From: Spirochaetota bacterium
GTDB taxonomy: Bacteria > Spirochaetota > Brevinematia > DTOW01
Assembly (NCBI GenBank): GCA_028276145.1
Contig: JAPYWX010000059.1
Coordinates: 1-8,558 of the forward strand
Direction: 5' to 3'
Length of the DNA stretch: 8,558 bases
The position numbers were made by a program, and so were the translations under genes. The notes under the pieces were generated by a model. The model saw only the letters and a program-made list of their open reading frames with translations. It did no database searches and had not been told where the DNA came from. This document shows, piece by piece, positions 1 to 5,187 of the stretch (position 1 is its first letter; the number at the start of each line of letters is the position of its first letter).

Positions 1-1303
1 TTATGAAGTTTACAGTTGAAGCAACTAGATAAGGGGGTATTCCCATGTCAACTAACCTTGTTAGTGCTGAGGGGGCATCGTTTGTGTGGAGTGTTGAAAG
101 GACAAGGTGTCCTGTTAATGCTGCTCTTATTGCTATTTCTGCTGTCTCTGTGTCTCTTATCTCACCTACCATTATTATGTCTGGGTCGTGTCTTAGGAAT
201 GCTCTGAGAGCTTGTGCAAATGTGAAGCCTATTTCTGGATTGACTTGTATTTGTTCTACGCCGTTTATTTGGTACTCTACAGGGTCCTCAGCTGTTATTA
301 TTTTCTTCTCAAATTGTTTTAGATACATTATTCCAGCGTAGAGTGTTGTTGTTTTACCGCTTCCTGTTGGTCCGGTTACGAGTATCATGCCGTTAGGTTT
401 TGATAAAGCGTCTTTGTATAGCTTTACCTCTTCGGGAGTCATTCCTATTCTTGTTATGTCTGAGATGATGTTTGTATCCTTTGAGAGTATTCTCATGACT
501 ACGTTTTCACCGAATATTCCGGGTATCACTGATACTCTTATGTCTACGTCTTTGCCATTGTATATAAACTTTATGCTACCGTCTTGAGGTAGCCTTCTTT
601 CAGAAATGTCAAGGTTTGCCATTATTTTTATTCTAGAGACTATACTAGGGTAGAGTTCTAAGGGTGGAGGCTCAAATTTATATAGTTTTCCATCTATTCT
701 GTATCTTAGAACAACACTTTCGTCATATATTTCCAGGTGTATATCACTTGCCTTCTTGTTTATCCCTTCGGCTATTATGTTGTTTACAATCTCTACTACC
801 TTGCTTTCGGTTTTTACTTCTACTTTTGTTTCTTTCTTTTCTTCGTGCTTTTTGCTAACTATTTTACCAGTTTTAAGGTAATTTTGTATTGTATCTAGGT
901 ATTCCCTTATTGCTGATTCCGTTGCGAATTTTGTTCCTACGTGCTTGGAAGTTAGGAATCTTACTTCACTTATAGTGTCAAAGTCAGATGGATTGTCAAT
1001 TGCGATTATTATGAAATCATTTGATATGTCAATTGGTGCTATCAGTTTTTTTCTACAGAACTCCATCGGAACTAGAGAGAAGAGAACAGATATTTTTTCT
1101 TCCGAAGGTATTTCTAGAGAAGTTTCAAATTTTACATTGAAAATCTTTTCCAAGATTTCGTAGAGTTGCTTTTCTGTTAGTTTCCCTTCTTCTATTAGTA
1201 TTTGCCCGAGTCTTTTTTTGGATACATGTTGTTTTTGTAGGTACTCCAGAAGCTCGTCTTTTGTTATTATTCCAGCCTCGACTAACATCTCTCCTAGTGC
1301 CAC
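1..1303 (-). CDS. gspE: GspE/PilB-family assembly ATPase (3' end beyond left edge)
   Basis: Hexameric ATPase that would power type IV pilus or type II secretion pseudopilus assembly at the cytoplasmic face of the inner membrane. About 434 residues are visible. Residues 1-130 match the N-terminal domain of the family (GEMLVEAGIIT near the start, then a second helix pair with RLGQILIEEGKL). The ATPase core follows: a Walker A motif GPTGSGKTTT with Lys317 (codon 353-355), an Asp box around EDPVEY, a Walker B-type GEIRD (Glu381, Asp384; 152-166) and a His box with LSTLHTND (about 75-99). The C-terminus, including the usual tetracysteine zinc site, is off the left edge. I chose the GTG at 1303 because it adds the family-typical LGEM residues and sits exactly at the predicted transcription start. 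ATG at 1288 is the alternative; the AGGAG before it leaves only a 2-base spacer. PilB and GspE cannot be told apart here. Confidence 0.95.
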   Translation of the reverse strand, partial: MALGEMLVEAGIITKDELLEYLQKQHVSKKRLGQILIEEGKLTEKQLYEILEKIFNVKFETSLEIPSEEKISVLFSLVPMEFCRKKLIAPIDISNDFIIIAIDNPSDFDTISEVRFLTSKHVGTKFATESAIREYLDTIQNYLKTGKIVSKKHEEKKETKVEVKTESKVVEIVNNIIAEGINKKASDIHLEIYDESVVLRYRIDGKLYKFEPPPLELYPSIVSRIKIMANLDISERRLPQDGSIKFIYNGKDVDIRVSVIPGIFGENVVMRILSKDTNIISDITRIGMTPEEVKLYKDALSKPNGMILVTGPTGSGKTTTLYAGIMYLKQFEKKIITAEDPVEYQINGVEQIQVNPEIGFTFAQALRAFLRHDPDIIMVGEIRDTETAEIAIRAALTGHLVLSTLHTNDAPSALTRLVDMGIPPYLVASTVNFI

Positions 1304-1309
1304 ATTGTT

Positions 1310-1339
1310 ATTATATTATTGGGAATGAAAATATCTCAA
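1310..1339 (-). promoter_or_regulatory. sigma70-type promoter of gspE/pilB
   Basis: On the minus strand there is TTGAGA (1334-1339), an 18-bp spacer and a perfect TATAAT (1310-1315). The expected start of transcription, 7 bases past the -10 box, is position 1303, the G of the GTG codon. This predicts a leaderless mRNA. A GTGCT/AGCAC palindrome (1343-1356) lies 3 bp upstream of the -35 box. Confidence 0.7.
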
Positions 1340-1342
1340 AAT

Positions 1343-1356
1343 GTGCTTGGTAGCAC
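1343..1356. repeat. GTGCT-N4-AGCAC palindrome next to the gspE -35 box
   Basis: This copy has centre TGGT between the invariant arms GTGCT and AGCAC. It lies 3 bp upstream of the gspE -35 box, so a bound protein would touch that promoter. On the minus strand it is preceded by CCCTAATAAGGAA, and nearly the same stretch, CCCTAAAAGGAA, precedes the palindrome at 3532, so conservation extends beyond the palindrome itself. Confidence 0.75.
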
Positions 1357-1394
1357 TTCCTTATTAGGGTCAAAAGAGACATCAGCCTCCCTTA

Positions 1395-1511
1395 GAATTT
1401 AAGGTTGAGGTGCTTAATAGCACCTTCTTAATATTCTAGAGAGTGTAGAGAGACGAAATCTCTCTACATTAGGTAGGTTAGGATTACTTAAAGCAATGTG
1501 CTTAATAGAAT
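1395..1511 (-). repeat. Composite palindromic repeat unit, copy 1 (minus orientation)
   Basis: Read on the minus strand, the order is: a decayed GTGCT palindrome (1498-1511), a decayed ACTACTTTAAGTAGT-type palindrome (1483-1497), a decayed C-rich run (about 1471-1482), a perfect hairpin with 10-bp stem TGTAGAGAGA/TCTCTCTACA (1444-1468), the tail ACTCTC, then an intact palindrome GGTGCTATTAAGCACC (1409-1424). The same order recurs in copy 2 and at 4952-5089. No coding potential is apparent. Confidence 0.7.
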
Positions 1512-1540
1512 TAGTTAAGTATTAGACTACATTATTTGGA

Positions 1541-1653
1541 AGATATGGGGAAGTCAGACTTCTCTACAACAAGTAGGATAGTTGGGTGGGACTACTAAAA
1601 GTAGTGTGCTAAATAGCACAGTGTGCTAAATAGCACTATGTGCTAAGTAGCAC
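1541..1653 (-). repeat. Composite palindromic repeat unit, copy 2, with triple 17-bp array
   Basis: Three intact palindromes start at 1606, 1623 and 1640, a 17-bp period (14-bp palindrome plus 3-bp spacer), with centres AAAT, AAAT and AAGT. A second palindrome, ACTACTAAAAGTAGT (1591-1605), directly abuts the first. On the minus strand these are followed by the run CCCACCCA (about 1582-1590) and a decayed hairpin, GAAGTC-A-GACTTC (1550-1562). The array ends 10 bp before the -35 box of the 580-residue gene, so it may be both repeat and operator. Confidence 0.75.
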
Positions 1654-1663
1654 TAGAAGATGT

Positions 1664-1693
1664 TTGAATTTTTTGGGAAACTCAAATTATTCT
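1664..1693 (+). promoter_or_regulatory. Probable promoter of the 580-residue gene
   Basis: TTGAAT (1664-1669), an 18-bp spacer and TATTCT (1688-1693) are followed by 10 bases and then ATG at 1704. The predicted leader is only a few bases and has no Shine-Dalgarno site. The -10 match is modest (4 of 6), but the layout copies that of the cheB promoter. The palindrome array ends 10 bp upstream of the -35 box. Confidence 0.55.
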
Positions 1694-1703
1694 TTATTTC
1701 GTT

Positions 1704-3446
1704 ATGAGTCCAACTGAAAAACTTTCTGAAGAAATATTAAAAATGCAACCTGATGAAAGAAAGGAACTTAAAGCTAAGATGGAAGAAACACTTGGTAAAA
1801 TGAAATCTGGGAGTAGTGTTGAATCTTCAAAGAGGAAGAGTAAGGTAGATGAGAGTTTTGAAATTTATCTTTCCCTGTGGGATAGGATCCTTATTTTTGT
1901 TTTTTCTCTTCTGGGGGTAATGAGTCGCGGTGAGTATATCTTAAGAAAAAGGTTAAACTTGATAAGGGATAAACTCAAAAATATCTCTCCTCCGATGATG
2001 AATGTTAGGACTAATGAACTTTATCCGCAGTTCGGGAAATATATTTTTGAAATATACCAGAAGTTTAGAAGGATACTAGAGCTTTTGAATATGTCAGTGT
2101 TCAATCCGAACCTTTGGGATAATACTAATCTTCAGTATACTACCTGTGCGGAGTATCTTTTTGAATTTCTTACCAATACCAGGTCTTTGTTTGGTACTTC
2201 GGATGTGAAATCTTTGTTAGCTAAGAAGTTGCCAGTGAAGAAGCTATTTGAGCAAATAGATACTGAAGTTGAGAAAGTAGTTTCGACCTTAGACCCTGCT
2301 TTGGTGAATAAGGCGAATAAGGTTTACTCTAAGTTGTTCGTTATAAAGGAGCTAGAGAGTGTTGATTTTAAGAGGATTCTTAAATATTTTGCTAATGAAA
2401 GAAATGAAATATCTAAGTACTGTATTCCTGATGTTTGGTTTGTGGAGGAGTTGGAAAAGTTAGCGTCGGTTCTTTCCGAAATTGATATAACACCAATGAT
2501 TTTAGATGTTTTGACTGCTTTGAAGAAATATTTAGGTGAGATAATTGGAAAGGATGCACCAGAGTACAAATCACTTTTGGAAATTGACCCGGTTATTTCT
2601 TCAGAAAGTTTTGAGGAGCTAAGAGATACGATTGAGAATCTTCATTTGATTGAGGTTTTGAGTTTGCTTAAGAAGGACCCTGATTATATACCTTTTTGGG
2701 TTGTACCTGATAGAAGTTTGGTTAATGTTTACAAGGAGGTTGTTAAGAGGAAATCCAAAGCTTACGCTTCTAATGTTGTCAATAGCTCGGTCAAGGAAAA
2801 ACAAAATCTTTTTTATGTATTTTTGCCTGAAGGTCTTGAATCAAAGGAAAAGTTTTCAAATCTTACTATCTATACGGAAGACAAAAATGAAATTCTTAGC
2901 AAGTATCAATTGCCTCAGTTTTTGTATGTTGTGCCTGTTGAGATAATTTATGTGTTTTTTGATGCTTTGTGGAAAAAGGGGTTTTATAGTTCGCTGAATG
3001 ACCTTGTGGTGAACGGAATATTCAAGGATAAGTATCTTAAGAGCACTTTATCAAATCTTATAATTTCCTTTAATGAGCTTGAAAAGGACCTGTTGGATTT
3101 TCTCAGGAGAACTGGTAAAGGTGGTGAAGAATACAACATTTTGAATAAATTCTTTGAAGATCCAACTTCTCTTAATTCTGAGAATTTTAAGAGGATGCTT
3201 CAGCAAAAAATCTCTTTTGTGAATAGCTTAGCGTATTCGTTAGTGTTCAAAATGAGCGATTACTCGGGGCAATTTAACAAGTACTTAGGGTATGTGTTAG
3301 ATGATTTTAACTCTTTGACTCCGGAGTATGTACTTAATATAAAGTCAATAAAAGGAATACATAACCCTCTCTTGAAAGCTTCTTTGTCTAGAGGTAAAGA
3401 GGCATTTTCAAATATTGTTGAAATACTTTCGTATTTCTCTGGGTAG
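1704..3446 (+). CDS. Unidentified 580-residue cytoplasmic protein
   Basis: I do not recognise a catalytic family. Residues 1-50 are charged and Lys/Glu-rich, with ERKELKAKMEE near 18-28 and a serine-rich linker at 36-47. A short amphipathic stretch around 59-72 (WDRILIFVFSLLGV) is too short for a membrane span, and there is no signal peptide. The rest looks mainly helical, with aromatic-rich blocks at about 137-165 and near the DYIPFWVVPDRS segment in the middle. No nucleotide-binding, metal-binding or HTH motif is visible. From memory, the leading ERK-type helix followed by a WDR/IYLSLWD-like segment recalls large spirochaetal hypothetical proteins (DUF5312 type); this is unverified. The ATG at 1704 is the only start in the frame, since a TGA lies at 1665-1667. 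It stands alone, with its own promoter and terminator, and shares promoter architecture with cheB downstream, so a chemosensory or envelope-linked role is possible but not shown. Confidence 0.85.
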   Translation: MSPTEKLSEEILKMQPDERKELKAKMEETLGKMKSGSSVESSKRKSKVDESFEIYLSLWDRILIFVFSLLGVMSRGEYILRKRLNLIRDKLKNISPPMMNVRTNELYPQFGKYIFEIYQKFRRILELLNMSVFNPNLWDNTNLQYTTCAEYLFEFLTNTRSLFGTSDVKSLLAKKLPVKKLFEQIDTEVEKVVSTLDPALVNKANKVYSKLFVIKELESVDFKRILKYFANERNEISKYCIPDVWFVEELEKLASVLSEIDITPMILDVLTALKKYLGEIIGKDAPEYKSLLEIDPVISSESFEELRDTIENLHLIEVLSLLKKDPDYIPFWVVPDRSLVNVYKEVVKRKSKAYASNVVNSSVKEKQNLFYVFLPEGLESKEKFSNLTIYTEDKNEILSKYQLPQFLYVVPVEIIYVFFDALWKKGFYSSLNDLVVNGIFKDKYLKSTLSNLIISFNELEKDLLDFLRRTGKGGEEYNILNKFFEDPTSLNSENFKRMLQQKISFVNSLAYSLVFKMSDYSGQFNKYLGYVLDDFNSLTPEYVLNIKSIKGIHNPLLKASLSRGKEAFSNIVEILSYFSG

Positions 3447-3458
3447 GATTGTTAATAC

Positions 3459-3483
3459 AGAGAGGCTACGCCTCTCTATTTTT
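3459..3483 (+). terminator. Rho-independent terminator of the 580-residue gene
   Basis: An 8-bp perfect stem, AGAGAGGC/GCCTCTCT, with loop TAC is followed by ATTTTT, 12 bases after the TAG stop codon. The same AGAGAGG hairpin occurs in the composite repeats, so this terminator may have been recruited from a repeat copy, or the repeat may derive from terminators. Confidence 0.75.
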
Positions 3484-3529
3484 AGTAGTTCTGTCTATAA
3501 AGGCCAAGGCCTCCCTTAACCCTAAAAGG

Positions 3530-3588
3530 AAGTGCTTTAAGCACTTAATTTATGAAGTGCTATTAAGCACGAAGTGCTTAAAGCACTT
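3530..3588 (+). repeat. Three GTGCT/AGCAC palindromes upstream of cheB
   Basis: Intact copies lie at 3532-3544 (centre TTA), 3557-3570 (ATTA) and 3574-3586 (TAA). The first and last extend to perfect 17-bp palindromes, AAGTGCTTTAAGCACTT and AAGTGCTTAAAGCACTT. Starts are 25 and then 17 bp apart. The 25-bp step with a TTAATT linker also occurs at 4927/4952 and 5051/5076. The last palindrome ends 10 bp before the cheB -35 box. Confidence 0.8.
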
Positions 3589-3596
3589 AATTTATT

Positions 3597-3625
3597 TTGA
3601 ATTAATGATACAGTATTTTTATATT
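3597..3625 (+). promoter_or_regulatory. Promoter of cheB
   Basis: TTGAAT (3597-3602), a 17-bp spacer and TATATT (3620-3625) are followed by 10 bases and ATG at 3636. The predicted start of transcription near 3632 leaves a leader of about 4 bases, in keeping with the lack of a Shine-Dalgarno site. The -35 box and the 10-bp offset from the palindromes are the same as at the 580-residue gene. Confidence 0.65.
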
Positions 3626-3635
3626 TGATGTAGTT

Positions 3636-4766
3636 ATGAGTAAGGTAGATGTGTTGATTGTTGATGATTCGGCATTGATGAGGAAGATGATAAGTGAAAT
3701 AATTGGTTCGCATCCTTTTATAAACCCAAAGGATACGGCAATAAACGGCAAGGTTGCATTGAATAAGCTTAAAAAAGACCCTAACTTTGATGTTATTCTA
3801 TTAGACATAGAGATGCCGGAGATGGATGGGCTACAGTTTCTAGAAGAGTTCCAGAAGCTTAATTTGGATATACCTGTAATAGTTGTTAGTTCTTTTGCCA
3901 AAAGAGGTGCAGAAATAACGATGAGGGCTCTGAGTCTCGGAGCTAAAGATTTCGTTACCAAGCCTTCGGGTCCGATATCGCTTGACATTGAAAAGGTCAA
4001 AAACGATGTAATTGAAAAGGTTCTTGTTTGGGGACTGAATAGGAAGAAAATAAGGGAATCCATGCCGAGTGTTCATATAGCCGAGAATTTGAAGTTAGTT
4101 GAGGAAAAGCCATTAGAATTTACCTCACCACCTATAGAAGAGGTGGTTCGCAGGAAGAAAATAAAGCCAAAGGTGATAGGTATAGGTATATCAACAGGTG
4201 GACCACCTGCAATAAGGAAGATGTTAGCAAAAATTCGTGGTGATTTCCCTGTAGGTATAGTTATAGCTCAGCACATGCCTGAGAACTTCACAGCAGAGTT
4301 TGCTAAATCTTTGGCTTCTTCTTTTCCGCATCTTGACATTAGAGAAGCTAAGGACTATGATACTGTCATTCCAGGTAGAGTGATTATAGCTAAGGGAGGT
4401 AGGCATGTAACTGTCAATGAGGTTGAAGGTAAGGTATTTGTTAGGATTGTTGAAGATAGTAGTTATTCGTTTAGACCATCTGCTGATTTGCTTTTTGAGA
4501 GTATAGCGACAAATATAGGCAAGGATGCTATAGGGATAATAATGACGGGGATGGGGTCAGATGGAGCAAAGGGACTTAAGAAGTTACATGATGTAGGAGG
4601 GATTACGATAGCACAAGATGAAAAAAGCTCAACGATTTTCGGCATGCCGAAAAGTGCAATAAAGGCAGGTGCTGTCGATTTCGTTTGGTCTCTTGATGAG
4701 ATGGTACCCAACCTTTACAATTTATTGGCGGCGCTGGGATTCGAACCCAGGACACAAGGCTTATGA
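3636..4766 (+). CDS. cheB: CheB chemotaxis response regulator, protein-glutamate methylesterase
   Basis: Cytoplasmic enzyme that removes methyl groups from chemoreceptor glutamates, and deamidates receptor glutamines, when phosphorylated by CheA. Residues 1-125 are the receiver domain: acidic pocket Asp10/Asp11, phosphoacceptor Asp57 in LLDIEMPEMDG, the conserved Ser85 and Lys109 (TKPSG). A linker at about 135-178 leads to the methylesterase domain with the catalytic triad Ser186 (GISTGGP), His213 (AQHMP) and Asp309 (GMGSDG). All key residues are present and the 376-residue length is normal. No cheR, cheA or receptor gene is adjacent. Oddly, the last 13 residues, from Leu364, are encoded opposite the tRNA gene. 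The tail GFEPRT is the complement of the T-arm, so the natural domain end is probably near residue 363. The ATG start lacks a Shine-Dalgarno site and fits near-leaderless initiation. Confidence 0.97.
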   Translation: MSKVDVLIVDDSALMRKMISEIIGSHPFINPKDTAINGKVALNKLKKDPNFDVILLDIEMPEMDGLQFLEEFQKLNLDIPVIVVSSFAKRGAEITMRALSLGAKDFVTKPSGPISLDIEKVKNDVIEKVLVWGLNRKKIRESMPSVHIAENLKLVEEKPLEFTSPPIEEVVRRKKIKPKVIGIGISTGGPPAIRKMLAKIRGDFPVGIVIAQHMPENFTAEFAKSLASSFPHLDIREAKDYDTVIPGRVIIAKGGRHVTVNEVEGKVFVRIVEDSSYSFRPSADLLFESIATNIGKDAIGIIMTGMGSDGAKGLKKLHDVGGITIAQDEKSSTIFGMPKSAIKAGAVDFVWSLDEMVPNLYNLLAALGFEPRTQGL

Positions 4767-4797
4767 AACCTCTGCTCTACCGCTGAGCTACACCGCC
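4726..4797 (-). tRNA. tRNA-Met(CAU), elongator type
   Basis: A 72-base cloverleaf fits well on the minus strand. The acceptor stem is GGCGGTG/CGCCGCC, the D-stem GCTC/GAGC with 7-base loop AGCGGTA, the anticodon loop TTCATAA (CAU at 4763-4765), the variable loop GTGTC, the T-stem CTGGG/CCCAG with loop TTCGAAT, and the discriminator is A. The terminal CCA is not encoded. G1-C72 pairing and the lack of three G-C pairs at the base of the anticodon stem exclude initiator tRNA. A CAU anticodon could also mean tRNA-Ile2 (lysidine-modified), but the GGCGGTGTAGCTCAGC start resembles elongator Met tRNAs. The anticodon stem is weak, with G-U pairs at both ends. The 3' half overlaps the end of cheB on the other strand. 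Confidence 0.93.
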
Positions 4798-4829
4798 ACT
4801 TAAGTAAAGTCAGATACTTTGATAATGAA

Positions 4830-4859
4830 ATTATAATCATTAACTTTTTCAATTTTCAA
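4830..4859 (-). promoter_or_regulatory. Promoter of the tRNA gene
   Basis: On the minus strand TTGAAA (4854-4859) and a perfect TATAAT (4830-4835) are separated by 18 bp. Transcription would begin near 4823, giving a 5' leader of about 26 bases for RNase P to remove before the mature end at 4797. Confidence 0.75.
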
Positions 4860-4874
4860 AGTGCGTTAGGAGGT

Positions 4875-4922
4875 GTTGAAAAATTCAGCAGGTTTAACCT
4901 GTGAACCTAAGGTTCTTTTTAT
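4875..4922 (+). terminator. Tandem hairpins ending in a probable cheB terminator
   Basis: Three consecutive small hairpins: GTTGAA/TTCAGC with loop AAA (4875-4889), CAGGTTTAACCTG (4889-4901), and GAACC/GGTTC with loop TAA (4903-4915). The last is followed at once by TTTTT (4916-4920) and ATT. The final stem is short (5 bp) but its U-tract is good. It would end the cheB transcript about 150 bases past the stop codon, after antisense readthrough of the tRNA gene. It lies upstream of the tRNA promoter on the other strand. Confidence 0.5.
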
Positions 4923-4924
4923 TA

Positions 4925-5089
4925 AAGTGCTTAAAGCACTTAATTAGAGAAGTGCTATGTAGTGCACTACTTTAAGTAGCCCGCCCACCCACCCTTATTT
5001 TTCGTAGAGAGGTTTTCACCTCTCTACACTCTCCGGATATCCATAGGAAGGTGCTATAAGTACTTAATTAAGAATGTGCTATTAAGCAC
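4925..5089 (+). repeat. Composite palindromic repeat unit, copy 3 (plus orientation, most complete)
   Basis: Order: intact palindrome AAGTGCTTAAAGCACTT (4925-4941), expanded palindrome (4952-4967, GTGCT...GCAC), second palindrome CTACTTTAAGTAG (4967-4979), C-rich run CCCGCCCACCCACCC (4980-4994), perfect 10-bp hairpin GTAGAGAGGT/ACCTCTCTAC (5004-5027), tail ACTCTC (5028-5033), GGATATCC (5035-5042), decayed palindrome (5051-5063) and intact GTGCTATTAAGCAC (5076-5089). It matches copies 1 and 2 in opposite orientation. Confidence 0.75.
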
Positions 5090-5135
5090 ACCGCCCATTT
5101 TTATCGCAGAGATGCGTAGCATCCTCCGCACTCTT
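5076..5135 (+). repeat. Partial composite repeat unit in tandem (copy 4)
   Basis: Starting from the palindrome shared with copy 3, this stretch repeats the run CCGCCCA (5091-5097), a T-rich spacer, the hairpin GCAGAGATGC-GTA-GCATCCTCCGC (5106-5129, one bulge) and the tail ACTCT (5130-5134). The second palindrome is missing and the C-run is shorter, which suggests an internally deleted tandem copy of 4980-5033. Confidence 0.6.
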
Positions 5136-5187
5136 AAAAGGTTTTGTCAAAAAAGTATCAGAATTAAGTATGTTAATGTGTGTTGTC

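Larger units (their letters stand above)
1304..1703. other. Divergent intergenic region without genes
   Basis: This 400-bp gap separates the divergently transcribed gspE/pilB and 580-residue genes. It holds a promoter at each end, a palindrome beside the gspE promoter, two inverted composite repeat units and the triple palindrome array. I see no RNA gene and no open frame with a convincing start on either strand. Confidence 0.75.
4798..5187. other. Intergenic region between the tRNA and metallopeptidase genes
   Basis: It contains the tRNA promoter, the hairpin/terminator cluster and two composite repeat units. Positions 5136-5187 show nothing recognisable. No classical U-tract terminator follows the metallopeptidase stop codon on the minus strand, so the repeat hairpins at 5129-5106 or 5027-5004 may be what ends or stabilises the hsdR operon transcript. 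Confidence 0.6.

Noticed and set aside
45..341. Plus-strand reading frames within 16-1163
   Set aside because: They lie opposite the clear gspE/pilB frame, whose Walker motifs are intact, and show no motif or start signal of their own.
1606..1653. CRISPR array
   Set aside because: The period is only 17 bp with 3-bp spacers, and the repeats are themselves palindromes. There are no unique spacers of 30 bp or more and no cas genes.
1606..1653. CIRCE (HrcA) heat-shock operator, because of TAGCAC/GTGCTA halves
   Set aside because: CIRCE needs TTAGCACTC and GAGTGCTAA separated by 9 bases. Here the halves are 3-4 bases apart, occur in arrays, and precede no chaperone gene.
3530..3588. GTGCT/AGCAC palindromes as rho-independent terminators
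   Set aside because: They lack a U-tract on either side, have short stems, and lie upstream of promoters. A proper terminator already exists at 3459-3483.
4726..4797. Initiator tRNA-fMet
   Set aside because: Position 1 pairs with 72 (G-C) and the anticodon stem lacks the three G-C pairs typical of initiators.
4876..4947. Small TTG-started peptide gene behind AGGAGG
   Set aside because: The spacer is only 2 bases, and the frame runs through the terminator and a repeat palindrome. The product resembles nothing known.
1395..5135. Insertion sequence or prophage remnant
   Set aside because: There is no transposase or integrase frame, no long terminal inverted repeats and no visible target duplication. 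The units are too short to be autonomous.
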